The translations under genes and the position numbers were made by a program. Shown here piece by piece: positions 27,509-36,252 of a stretch of 64,000 nucleotides of DNA. Under the pieces are notes generated by a model, which was given only the letters and a program-made list of their open reading frames with translations, was not told the DNA's origin and did not search any database. Origin of the DNA: Thalassomonas sp. RHCl1 (GTDB lineage Bacteria; Pseudomonadota; Gammaproteobacteria; Enterobacterales; Alteromonadaceae); the NCBI RefSeq assembly GCF_947387555.1, contig NZ_CANDNZ010000018.1, positions 41,355 through 105,354 of the forward strand, in the 5' to 3' direction. Every line of letters begins with the position of its first letter. Position 1 is the stretch's first letter.

Positions 27509-27537
27509 AAAGCCAGTCGGGAGTATCGACTGGCTTT
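27509..27537. terminator. Bidirectional terminator between RiPP precursor and TonB receptor
   Basis: A perfect 11-bp stem, AAAGCCAGTCG / CGACTGGCTTT, encloses a 7-base loop. A and T runs flank both sides. It serves the rightward precursor gene and could also end the leftward receptor gene, which stops at 27585. Confidence 0.75.
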
Positions 27538-27584
27538 CTAAAGCGACCTTAGGTCCAGGTAGTAATTAACTAAATAAGTTTCTC

Positions 27585-30458
27585 CTAAAATCTCCCGATA
27601 TAATCAAACGAGAAAGTACGCCCCATCACCCCTATCATGGTCGGATAGACGCTGCGGTCAAACCAGGGATCGGTGCCATCAAAGCTCTTGTCGTTGCGGG
27701 GCCGGCTATCACGCAGGTTATTAACCCCCAAACGTACGCTATGGGCATCGGTAATATCATAGTTAACCCCCAGGTTATAGATCAACCAGGGCGCTAAACG
27801 TCCCGCCAGCGCGCGCCTTTCGTCATTGGTATTACGCGTCGGATCCGGATCTTCCCAGTTCCAGCTGGAGCCGTAACGCATTTGCGTCAAGGTGATACGC
27901 AGATCGTCTTTTGCCCAGGCAAAAGTGCTGTCCACTTTCGAGCGCAAGGCACTGTTTAAATAGTCGTCCCGGTAATCCTTATCGATTTCTTCACCGGCAA
28001 ACTCCTGGTTGACCATTTCCAGTACATGGGTATATTTGATTTCCGCACTGAATTCCCCCCAGTTACCGGCATCGTAGAGGTAGTCCAGCTGCATGTCGAA
28101 ACCGGTTTGCTCATTCAGCGCCTGGTTAACATAAGTGCTGTTCCAGGATTCCACCGTTAAACCTGAGTTGGGCATAGAGCCGTCAAAGCGGGTGCTGCGG
28201 CTTAAAATAAACTCACAATCCACCCCCTGAGTGTTGATGCCTTCGCGACAGTCCCTTTCTTTGCGGAAATAGTTGTCGCTGTTCCAGGACTCCACCTGAT
28301 CTTTGATCTTGACCTTATAGAGGTCAAAGGTCCAGTTCAGGTTATCCATCACATCCCAGGAGAAACCGACCGAGGCGGAATAACCGGTTTCTTCATGCAG
28401 CTTGGTATTACCGGTTTGCGTCACTTTCACCCGCTGTCCTTCCTTCAGCTCACCCGGCAGATCCGGATTACACTGCACCTGCAACGCCGCCTGATCAACC
28501 GCATTAAATCCGGTATCCTGCCCCTGGCTCAACTGTAGACACTTGGTTTCCAGGTAGTAGTCAGTGATCCCCAGATAAGAACCGGATGGTCCGGAATTGA
28601 TCTGGTGAATATCCGGCGCCCGAAAAGTTGTGCCATAACTGGTGCGCAGCAATAAATCTTCGGTAGGCCGGTACTGTAATCCCAATTGATAGGTAAAGGC
28701 GCCGTCGACATCGGTTTCATCATTATAATAATCATAACGGCCGGCAATATTGGCAATCACCTGCCCGGTAATGGGCACCTCAAATTCCAGGGCTATGCCG
28801 TACCTGTCACGCTCGCCGCCGCCTTCGGTGCCGGTAAGGCCATTGCCCCAACCGGTATTTTCATTCAGGGTGCGGGGATCGACATTGATTTCATAATCTT
28901 CACTCGAATACTCAAGTGCCACCGAGAAGCCCAGCTCACCGGCGGGCAGTTCATAAAGGGAGCCGCTGATAAAACCGTTTAGGGTGGTGACGCTGGCATC
29001 TGCGGTCGAATCATTTTTCTCGACAATGGCGGCGCGCCCGGCTTCATCCAGCGGACTCCAGAAGCGATCATAATTCGGGATATAGTCCATACCGGGCTCG
29101 CCGGCTTCAACCCCTACCGGGGTACCGAGAAAATATTCCCGCGCCTTATCCGAGGCGATCAGCAATTCATGCTCCCTGTTATCGGTGGCGCTGTGGGAAA
29201 GGGTGATCTGGTAATCATAATCATCAAAAATGATGCCGTTAAGCCCAAGGGAAACATACAACATATCGTCTTCGAAATAGGATTTATTATCGCCGACCTC
29301 TTCTTTACTGAAGGTACGTTGCAGAAACAGATAGCGCTCATTCTCGGCATCCCAGACAAAGCCCCCGCCGTCATGATAACCCGAGGTCATGGTATCGGTG
29401 CGCCAGGATGCACCATAGCCTCCCCGCTGGGCGGCATCACTGGTCCAATACAGTACATCTGCCGTCAACTGGTGCTGCTCGGCAAAATCCCATTGAAAGT
29501 TGCTGTACACGGAAATGTTTTCCCGCGCGTTGATATAAGAAGAGTCTCCTGTGGTATCCCGGCCGCAGTAGAAGCCGCGGCTGGGACGCTCAGACAACTC
29601 AAAGTCCGGATACTGATCACAAAGGTTATCGCCAAACTCATCCGGGTGCAGGTAAATAAAACCCCCTTCCCAGCCGCCGGCCATGATGCTCCGGGAGTTA
29701 ACCCGGTAATATTCCGGCTGGGTATCCGTGGCCGGGCCATCATTAAAATCATCCAGCCAGTCCCTTTCGCTGCCAAGCAGCATATCCTGGTCGGAATAAT
29801 CCACGGCATAACTCCAGGAAAAATTTTCGCTGCTAAAACCGCCGGTAAGGGTTAACTTGCGGTTATCGCCACCGCCGGCATCCGAGGTATTGTGATGCAG
29901 GGTAACGGTTGTCTCTTCAATGCCTTTCTTGGTAATGATATTCATCACCCCCGCCACCGCATCCGAGCCGTAGATAGCCGAGTTGCCCCCGGTTAAAATT
30001 TCAATCCGGGCTACCGCAGATGTCGGTATGGTCGACAGGTTAAAAACATTATTTTCACTGTTATAGGCCCGGGGATAATTGGCCACCCGCTGGCCGTTGA
30101 GCAAAACCAGAGTCCGGTTTGCCCCCAAACCGCGTAAATTCACGGTTTCGGCATTAGGAGTAAAAGTATTGGTATAGCCCTGGCCCTGGTTGGTGCCTGT
30201 GCCGGCGGTCAGGTTTTGAATGGCTTCATACATATTGCTGAAACCTTTATCGCTGATATCATCCGCGGTCAGGATCACGATAGGCGAAGGCCCCTCAAGT
30301 TCGGTGCGCTTGATACGCGACCCCGTCACCTCTATTTTTTCAATTTCTTCAACATCGCTACCTTTGATAGTGCTTGCGGCAAAACTCAAAGGCGCAGCAG
30401 TCACACAAAAAATTAACCCCAGGCGAACCGAGTTCACCAAATGTGTCTGTTTAAACAT
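27585..30458 (-). CDS. TonB-dependent outer-membrane receptor
   Basis: 957 aa from ATG 30458, preceded by AGGGAG. Signal peptide (SVRLGLIFCVTAAPLSFA). A TonB box-like segment (IEKIEVTGSRI) is followed by the plug: GPSPIVILTADDISDKGFSN, NLRGLGANRTLVLLNGQR and GSDAVAGVMNIITKKG. The rest is a long beta-barrel ending in the aromatic SFDYIGRF. It belongs to the large-loop receptor type common in Alteromonadales and Xanthomonads, often for plant or algal polymers or peptides; the ligand is unknown. No TonB, regulator or hydrolase is adjacent. Confidence 0.9.
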   Translation of the reverse strand: MFKQTHLVNSVRLGLIFCVTAAPLSFAASTIKGSDVEEIEKIEVTGSRIKRTELEGPSPIVILTADDISDKGFSNMYEAIQNLTAGTGTNQGQGYTNTFTPNAETVNLRGLGANRTLVLLNGQRVANYPRAYNSENNVFNLSTIPTSAVARIEILTGGNSAIYGSDAVAGVMNIITKKGIEETTVTLHHNTSDAGGGDNRKLTLTGGFSSENFSWSYAVDYSDQDMLLGSERDWLDDFNDGPATDTQPEYYRVNSRSIMAGGWEGGFIYLHPDEFGDNLCDQYPDFELSERPSRGFYCGRDTTGDSSYINARENISVYSNFQWDFAEQHQLTADVLYWTSDAAQRGGYGASWRTDTMTSGYHDGGGFVWDAENERYLFLQRTFSKEEVGDNKSYFEDDMLYVSLGLNGIIFDDYDYQITLSHSATDNREHELLIASDKAREYFLGTPVGVEAGEPGMDYIPNYDRFWSPLDEAGRAAIVEKNDSTADASVTTLNGFISGSLYELPAGELGFSVALEYSSEDYEINVDPRTLNENTGWGNGLTGTEGGGERDRYGIALEFEVPITGQVIANIAGRYDYYNDETDVDGAFTYQLGLQYRPTEDLLLRTSYGTTFRAPDIHQINSGPSGSYLGITDYYLETKCLQLSQGQDTGFNAVDQAALQVQCNPDLPGELKEGQRVKVTQTGNTKLHEETGYSASVGFSWDVMDNLNWTFDLYKVKIKDQVESWNSDNYFRKERDCREGINTQGVDCEFILSRSTRFDGSMPNSGLTVESWNSTYVNQALNEQTGFDMQLDYLYDAGNWGEFSAEIKYTHVLEMVNQEFAGEEIDKDYRDDYLNSALRSKVDSTFAWAKDDLRITLTQMRYGSSWNWEDPDPTRNTNDERRALAGRLAPWLIYNLGVNYDITDAHSVRLGVNNLRDSRPRNDKSFDGTDPWFDRSVYPTMIGVMGRTFSFDYIGRF

Positions 30459-30790
30459 AAAACTCTCCCTGTAACATCCATGATGTGACATAAATTATTA
30501 GTTTTTTATTGTCCGGCAGATACATCCGCTGCCGTAAATCAATATAGAACAGCAAGTTACAAAAGAGAAGATAAAAAATTACATTTAGTTACATTTAACA
30601 ACAAAACGACACATTTCGTAATAATCGCCTTCACCTGCCGTTACTGCCTTTCAAGGAATTATTTGCTCTCGCCAATATTTTCATTAAGATAGCTCGATAA
30701 CAGATAAACATTGATGTCTATTCTTTAGTCCATTCAGTAGTTGTCACCGGACACGGCAAGCTGTTTTTGTCTTGATCGGAGTGCCCTGCC
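30459..30790. other. Divergent AT-rich promoter region
   Basis: It separates the leftward TonB receptor from the rightward 692-aa gene. No gene and no clear operator was seen. The right end has GGAGTG, the probable ribosome-binding site for the ATG at 30791. Confidence 0.4.
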
Positions 30791-32869
30791 ATGCCATTTC
30801 CCGTATTAATGAGCCATGACGAATGGAAAAAACGCACCGCCGGCGGTGTGCTTTGCAGAAGAAGCGATGCCCTGGTGGAAGTCGACACCGCCATTCAAAC
30901 CTATGAGCACGAACGTAACCAGGAGAATTTGGACGACCTCAAGGTAAAATTTTATTACTGGTGCCGCTCCAAAGAAGATTTCACCCAGTCGGTGAGAAAT
31001 ACCGGCTCCCAGGCCCCCTGGGAACTACATCTGAAACTCTTTATGACCGGCAGATCCGACGCCAGTGCCTTAAGGGAGCTGGCAGAATTGCGCGCCATGC
31101 AACAGGGCTTGTGCGCCCAGATGTTCTGGGGCTGCAATATGCGCTTTAAAAGCCGGCTGGAAACAGCAAAAGGCTTTATCAGCGATGTGAAGTCCCTGTT
31201 AGAACAAATGGGCATCAAGGGTATTAGCGTGCCGGATATAGTACGGCGCATCATCAACGGGATCCTGGGCCATTTCGCCCCTGTGGGTAAAGCCATCTCC
31301 AGCGCCCTGTCCCCCATCAATACTATCATCAACCGGGTGATCGACTTTTTTAAACAGCTGGTAAAAACCCTGGCGATCCCGGTGCAGACCTTTATCGAAC
31401 TGGTGAAAAAGGAAATCCTGTCCTTGGTGGAGCGCTTGATCGGTCATCTGTTGCCAATGGCCAACGCACTGGAATTTGTCACCACCTTTGGCCCCGGGGT
31501 ATATCACCTGGTGAAAAAACAGGTATCGGTATTTAACTCCAACCGCGCCAGAAGGTTTGCCAGTGACGGCGATCCCAGGGGCGCTTTTGACCAGTTACAT
31601 TTATTGCTGAAAAGCGAACGTAATGCCCTGGCAGGAGAGCTGTCTGCTTCCGCCATCAAGGCCCTGGTAGACGGGGTAATGCCGATGGCGTCACAGGCAG
31701 TGGCCTGGGCGGATGATTTTCGCAAAACCCTGCAAAGCATTATCACCACCATACGCCAGTGTATGGAAATGAAAAAAGCCAATAAAATTTTCCGCCAGAT
31801 CAATGCTTCTATGACCTCAAGCAGTTTTGATCTGTCTATTTTCGGCGTCAGCCCGTTGATCGCCAGCCACGTCATCAGCAGCGCCAGCCAAAGCCAGCTG
31901 GTAGCCATGATGCCCGGCGATACCACAGGCTTTGCCACCTGGATCAAATACACCCATTTAGTGATCGATAAACACATCAAACCGATGCAAGCGGAGGCCA
32001 GGCGCATTATCGACGAACATCCGTGCAAGATAGAAAATATCGGCGACGAATACCGGCTGCACCTGGCGGGACAAACCGAATTGATGCGCACCGCCATGGT
32101 GGAGCACCATGAAAAATCTAAAGATTATCTGGCCGCCATCCCCAGGACTGCGCTGTTGTCCGCCATCAGGCGCTCCGATACCGGTAGCCTGGCCCCGGTC
32201 ACGCCCCACTTGGGCAAAACCACAGGTTTACTGGACGATATCACCTGGTTTAATCAAAAAGCGTTAAAAAAAGCCACCACCCGCACCGGCCAGACCACCG
32301 GGGTACTGGATGAAGTAACCTGGTTCAAAAAAGAAAAACTCAACGCCGCCTCAACCCGGGAAATAAATCCTGCGATGGAAATGCGTAAATTTGAACTGGC
32401 GTTGAAGCAAGTCAACAACCAGATCCTGGCGCAAACCTGGCTTAATCATCAGGCCTTTTCCGGCATACGCTTGGGAGATAAAGTGATAGATCTGTCACAA
32501 TGGAAAAAGCTCAGCTGGGTACGCTTTGGCCGCCGTCACGAATTTACCAGGAGTATAGATAAAGGCCTGGTGGGCTATAGCCAGCTGTTCCAGGTCAACC
32601 GGAGCAAATACGGCCAGGGGGCATTAACTAAGGATAAGCTCAAGGCCTGCCTGGAAGACATCAAGGCACGTATCCATTACCTGATGAACCAGCTGCTTAA
32701 ACCCCTGCATACCTGGCTGGATCCGAAAAACAAGGTACATCAAACCAGCAAACGCCTTACAGCTATGACCAGGCTCAGGGAGCTGATCGATAAAGAAGTG
32801 GATAACCTCAGCCGCTTGCACAGCGAATATTCCACGAAATCCCGGCAGGCACAATTGCTCTACGCCTGA
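30791..32869 (+). CDS. Large helical protein of unknown function, candidate T6SS cargo
   Basis: 692 aa, no signal peptide. The N-terminus (HDEWKKRTAGGVLCRRSDAL, then VDTAIQTYEHE and FYYWCRSKEDFTQSVRN) resembles a segment I associate with T6SS- and eCIS-linked toxins (RS..L..VD.A...Y, then W..SK....S.RN). Residues about 165-260 are amphipathic and hydrophobic. Around residues 475-520 a unit repeats: GKTTGLLDDITWFNQKAL then GQTTGVLDEVTWFKKEKL. The C-terminus is coiled-coil-like. It lies directly before the vgrG-PAAR operon on the same strand, suggesting cargo or a chaperone. No catalytic motif was recognised. Confidence 0.5.
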   Translation: MPFPVLMSHDEWKKRTAGGVLCRRSDALVEVDTAIQTYEHERNQENLDDLKVKFYYWCRSKEDFTQSVRNTGSQAPWELHLKLFMTGRSDASALRELAELRAMQQGLCAQMFWGCNMRFKSRLETAKGFISDVKSLLEQMGIKGISVPDIVRRIINGILGHFAPVGKAISSALSPINTIINRVIDFFKQLVKTLAIPVQTFIELVKKEILSLVERLIGHLLPMANALEFVTTFGPGVYHLVKKQVSVFNSNRARRFASDGDPRGAFDQLHLLLKSERNALAGELSASAIKALVDGVMPMASQAVAWADDFRKTLQSIITTIRQCMEMKKANKIFRQINASMTSSSFDLSIFGVSPLIASHVISSASQSQLVAMMPGDTTGFATWIKYTHLVIDKHIKPMQAEARRIIDEHPCKIENIGDEYRLHLAGQTELMRTAMVEHHEKSKDYLAAIPRTALLSAIRRSDTGSLAPVTPHLGKTTGLLDDITWFNQKALKKATTRTGQTTGVLDEVTWFKKEKLNAASTREINPAMEMRKFELALKQVNNQILAQTWLNHQAFSGIRLGDKVIDLSQWKKLSWVRFGRRHEFTRSIDKGLVGYSQLFQVNRSKYGQGALTKDKLKACLEDIKARIHYLMNQLLKPLHTWLDPKNKVHQTSKRLTAMTRLRELIDKEVDNLSRLHSEYSTKSRQAQLLYA

Positions 32870-32890
32870 TCTGCGCCGGTAGTGACTATC

Positions 32891-32920
32891 TGCCTTGCTT
32901 CAGGAGAAGGAAGCAAGGCA
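32891..32920 (+). terminator. Hairpin after the 692-aa gene
   Basis: Perfect 11-bp stem TGCCTTGCTTC / GAAGCAAGGCA with an 8-base loop, 22 bases after the stop codon. The U-run is weak (TTACTT). Confidence 0.5.
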
Positions 32921-33078
32921 TTACTTCCTGTACCGCCGTTCATTTCACCCTATGATCACGTCATTGCTTATATGGACATAAGTACTTAGCTTATGCCGGG
33001 AGCAAATAAGCTGACGGTACTTCCGTATCGCCGTTCACTCACATCCCTGTGATCACGGCATATGTACTTCCTGCACAT

Positions 33079-33103
33079 AAAACCCGGTTTTTCAGCGGGT
33101 TTT
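33079..33103 (+). terminator. Rho-independent terminator upstream of vgrG
   Basis: Stem AAAACCCG / CGGGTTTT with a 9-base loop, running into TTTTGTTTG. It insulates the vgrG operon from transcription coming from the left. Confidence 0.6.
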
Positions 33104-33207
33104 GTTTGCTTTAATTTCGTCATTAATGATAACGTCTTCTTATAATTGTGGTTTATACAAATCAGCGTATAAACCTTAGGGAATTCAATCAAGATTAAGG
33201 GTTAACT

Positions 33208-35202
33208 ATGGCGGTTTCTTATCAATTTGATAATCGCGGACTCTATTTCACCGATTCAAACGGCGACCTCCATCTCGGCCATAAATTGACCATAGAGGAG
33301 CAATTATCCGCACCTTTTACCATTACCGGCATTCTGGTCAGTAACAGCTTTGTCAGTGCCGATCAGCTGGGCCAGCCAATCACCTGCCACTGGAATGAAA
33401 TTGCCGATAACAAGCAAAAAGAAAAGCGGGTCTTTCACGGTTACCTCACCGAAGTGCAGCAGCTCGAGCCCGAGTCAGAGCATAACTACGCCAGCTACCG
33501 CATTACCCTGCGCCCCTGGTTATGGCTGCTGACCCTGCGCCGCAACTACCGGGTTTTCCAGCAGCAAAGCCTGAGCGCCATTTTATCTTCCGTGTTCGAC
33601 GACGCCGGATTTTCCGGCAATTATACCCTGGGCACTTTACCCTCGGATGAGCGCAACTATTGCGTGCAATACGACGAAAGCGATTTTGATTTTGTTACCC
33701 GGTTACTGGCGGAGCAAGGCATACATTATTACTTCAGCCACAGCAGCAACAGTCACCAGCTGACCTTGCATGATCCCGCGTCCCCGTATGAAGACGCCGA
33801 AGTAGGTAAACTGGACTATATCAGTGAACGCTCCGGCGAGCAGCAGCTGATCAGCCGCTGGCAACCTAAACTGCGGGTGCACAGTAAATCCGTCAATACC
33901 GTCAATTACGATTACGCCAGCAGCCAGTTGATTGAAAGCGGCGATAAAAGCTCGTCCCATACCATAGCCAACAACCAGAAACTGACCCAATACCATTTTG
34001 GCGCCCATTCGGTGAAAGGGGATATCAGCGATGTTAACTCCACCGTGGCAGATAACGAACTAAACAAGCTCCAGGGGGATTACAGCGCGGTTGAAGGCAG
34101 CAGCAAGGTCGAAGAACTGACCCTGGCAACCCAGTTCAGCCTGGCCAACCATCCAGACAGCAGCCAGGTAGGCAAGTATGCCATAGAAGCCATTACCCAT
34201 AACATAGACGCCTCCGAACAGGCGGTGGTGTATTCCAATGACTTTTTCTGCCGTCCTGCCGCTTACCCCGGCTACCCGAAAGCCAGCCCTAAACCGCAAA
34301 TCAGCGGCCTGCAAACCGCCATCGTCATCGGCGGCGACAGCGGCCAGCCGCAGCACGATGCCAGTGGCCGTATCAAGGTACAATTTCACTGGGATCAGGT
34401 CGGCGGCGACAGCCCCAGCTGCTGGATCCGCGTGGCCCAGCCCATGGCCAGCAGCAGTTTGGGCATGCAGTTTATTCCCCGGGTAGACGATGAGGTGCTG
34501 GTGAGTTTCGTCAACAGCGATCCGGACCAGCCGGTGATCATCGGCAGTGTTTATAACAGCAAGAATCCGCCGCCCTACGCCGAGCTCAACAGTACCCAGA
34601 GCGGTATCAAGACCCAGCTGGGGGAAACCGCCAACGAAATACGCTTTGACGATAAGTCCGACAATGAACAGCTCTATTTCCATGCCGCCAAAGATTATGT
34701 GGTGGAAGTAGAAAATAATTTAACGGAAACCATCACCGCGGAATACAGCAGCACTACGCAAAAGGCAATGACGATAACCGGCAATGACAATTACTCGTTA
34801 ACCATAGCGGAAACTCTGGCGGAAAAAGCCAAGGAAATTACCATTACCGCCGATGACAAGATCACCTTAACCGTCGGCAGCAACTCAATAGAAATCAGCA
34901 CCAGTGGTATCGCCATCGATTGCGATAAACTGACGGTAAATTCCAGCGGCAATATCGAGATGAGCGGCAGCAAGATCAGTACCTCCAGTACCGGCAATAC
35001 CGAGATCAGCGCCAGCGGCAATTTCAGCGCCAGCGCCAGTGCCAATGCCGAATTATCCGGCAGCGCCGGGGCCACCGTCAGCAGCTCGGCCCAGGCCAAA
35101 GTCAGCGGCAGCGCTGGGGCAGAGCTGAGCTCATCCGCCATGACCAAGGTATCTTCCTCCGGTATCACCCAGATCCAGGGCTCGCTGGTGCAGGTCAACT
35201 AA
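33208..35202 (+). CDS. vgrG: T6SS spike protein VgrG (TssI)
   Basis: 664 aa, the expected VgrG length. The N-terminal gp27-like barrels are at residues about 1-370 (YDESDFDFVTRLLAEQGIHY). The gp5-like OB fold carries the signature DASGRIKVQFHWD and WIRVAQPMAS, then EVLVSFVNSDPDQPVIIGSVY. The C-terminal beta-helix (residues about 500-660) is a low-complexity ladder of short Ser/Ala/Gly-rich turns. No enzymatic extension is fused, so cargo must be carried by PAAR or by separate effectors. It heads a three-gene operon with the DUF6931-like and PAAR genes. Confidence 0.95.
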   Translation: MAVSYQFDNRGLYFTDSNGDLHLGHKLTIEEQLSAPFTITGILVSNSFVSADQLGQPITCHWNEIADNKQKEKRVFHGYLTEVQQLEPESEHNYASYRITLRPWLWLLTLRRNYRVFQQQSLSAILSSVFDDAGFSGNYTLGTLPSDERNYCVQYDESDFDFVTRLLAEQGIHYYFSHSSNSHQLTLHDPASPYEDAEVGKLDYISERSGEQQLISRWQPKLRVHSKSVNTVNYDYASSQLIESGDKSSSHTIANNQKLTQYHFGAHSVKGDISDVNSTVADNELNKLQGDYSAVEGSSKVEELTLATQFSLANHPDSSQVGKYAIEAITHNIDASEQAVVYSNDFFCRPAAYPGYPKASPKPQISGLQTAIVIGGDSGQPQHDASGRIKVQFHWDQVGGDSPSCWIRVAQPMASSSLGMQFIPRVDDEVLVSFVNSDPDQPVIIGSVYNSKNPPPYAELNSTQSGIKTQLGETANEIRFDDKSDNEQLYFHAAKDYVVEVENNLTETITAEYSSTTQKAMTITGNDNYSLTIAETLAEKAKEITITADDKITLTVGSNSIEISTSGIAIDCDKLTVNSSGNIEMSGSKISTSSTGNTEISASGNFSASASANAELSGSAGATVSSSAQAKVSGSAGAELSSSAMTKVSSSGITQIQGSLVQVN

Positions 35203-35231
35203 CCACAGGTAGACTTATATAGGTAAAAAGG

Positions 35232-35852
35232 ATGCTTAAAAAAATCCCCAACAAAAATATCGCCTCAATCATCAGCCGCTACCAGCTCAGCGATGAAGCA
35301 GCAGCTTTGCTCACCCCGGAGCTGACGCCAGAGGCCGCGATAGTGCTGCTACAGGAGCAGGCGTTATATAACGATGTGGTGCAGTTTATCGCCCATGCCT
35401 TGCCTGTGATGGAAGCTATCGGCTGGGCCAGCGAAGCCATGGATTTACGTCAGGCGGACTGGAACGAACAGGAAGTCATGGCAATTAACGCCGCCCGTAA
35501 CTGGCTAAGCCAGCCCAATGAAACCCTGAGGGTTCGCGCCAGCCAGCTGGCAGACAGGGTCGGCCTGGAATACGCCCCCGGCTGGGTGGCCAAAGCGGTA
35601 TTCTGGTCCGGTACCGGCAGCATAGTAGAGCCGGATTTACCTGCGGTCATGCCGCCGCCGTTTTTATACGGCCATGCTGCTGCCGCCGCCATCACCATAG
35701 CCGCCGCCGTACCGCAATGGGACCATTACCAGAAATTTTACCAGCAAGTGATCGAGATAGGCATTGCTATTGCCAACGGTAAGGGCATCAATACCCAAGC
35801 CATGACACTTGATGCCAACAGTGCAACAGATAATCAAGCAGAAGGAAATTAA
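35232..35852 (+). CDS. DUF6931-like T6SS-associated protein
   Basis: 206 aa, helical, no signal peptide. The pattern ELTPEAAIVLLQEQALYNDV, then HALPVMEAIGWA and AINAARNWLSQPNE, matches small proteins placed between vgrG and PAAR genes (DUF6931, from memory). A Pro-rich stretch (EPDLPAVMPPPFLYG) leads to an Ala-rich helix. It likely acts in assembling or loading the VgrG-PAAR spike, an inference from constant gene order. Two bases separate it from the PAAR gene. Confidence 0.72.
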   Translation: MLKKIPNKNIASIISRYQLSDEAAALLTPELTPEAAIVLLQEQALYNDVVQFIAHALPVMEAIGWASEAMDLRQADWNEQEVMAINAARNWLSQPNETLRVRASQLADRVGLEYAPGWVAKAVFWSGTGSIVEPDLPAVMPPPFLYGHAAAAAITIAAAVPQWDHYQKFYQQVIEIGIAIANGKGINTQAMTLDANSATDNQAEGN

Positions 35853-35854
35853 TT

Positions 35855-36154
35855 ATGGGACAACCCGCCGCCAGAATTACCGATATGCATGTCTGCCCGA
35901 TGCAAACTCCCGCCGTACCGCCCATTCCCCATGTCGGCGGTCCCATTATCGGCCCGGGTGCGCCCACAGTACTGATCGGCGGTATGCCCGCGGCAGTCGT
36001 GGGTGACAGCGTGACTTGCGTCGGCACCCCGGACAGTTTAGTGATGGGCAGCACCACCGTACTTTTCGGCGGCAAACCCGCTATTCGTATGGGAGATACT
36101 ACAGCCCACGGGGGATCTATCGTATTAGGCATGCCGACTGTGTTGATCGGTTAA
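35855..36154 (+). CDS. PAAR-domain spike tip protein
   Basis: 99 aa, essentially one PAAR domain: AARITDMHVCPMQTPAVPPI, GGPIIGPGAPTVLIGGMPAA, then GDSVTCVGTPDSLVMGSTTV and GDTTAHGGSIVLG. The His and Cys residues in these loops match the zinc site at the tip of the T6SS spike. There is no N- or C-terminal extension, so it caps VgrG without fused toxin. It is followed by a good terminator. Confidence 0.93.
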   Translation: MGQPAARITDMHVCPMQTPAVPPIPHVGGPIIGPGAPTVLIGGMPAAVVGDSVTCVGTPDSLVMGSTTVLFGGKPAIRMGDTTAHGGSIVLGMPTVLIG

Positions 36155-36196
36155 GGCAAGCGATCAAAAGGATATAAGCTGCTTGTTATAAATTTC

Positions 36197-36228
36197 GTCC
36201 TAAATAGTGGCAAACATTTAGGACTTTT
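36197..36228 (+). terminator. Terminator of the vgrG-PAAR operon
   Basis: Perfect 9-bp stem GTCCTAAAT / ATTTAGGAC with a 10-base loop, followed by TTTT. Confidence 0.75.
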
Positions 36229-36252
36229 ACAGCAAAAAGCAGCGAGCAGGCA

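Larger units (their letters stand above)
32870..33207. other. Intergenic stretch with hairpins and imperfect direct repeats
   Basis: It holds an 11-bp stem hairpin (32891-32920) and a terminator (33079-33103). Two imperfect direct repeats of about 44 bases sit 96 bases apart (about 32922-32965 and 33018-33060); both contain CGCCGTTCA and TGATCACG. No gene was seen. The repeats are too few and diverged for CRISPR. Confidence 0.5.

Noticed and set aside
29169..29855. 228-codon open frame antisense to the TonB receptor
   Set aside because: It is the mirror of a well-supported coding region, with no ribosome-binding site and a composition typical of shadow frames.
31504..32097. 197-codon frame antisense to the 692-aa gene
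   Set aside because: No family resemblance and no initiation signal; the sense frame is longer and better supported.
32922..33060. Possible CRISPR array in the repeats before vgrG
   Set aside because: Only two diverged copies, no constant repeat/spacer pattern and no cas genes.
34060..34683. 207-codon frame antisense to vgrG
   Set aside because: Shadow of the highly biased vgrG coding frame.
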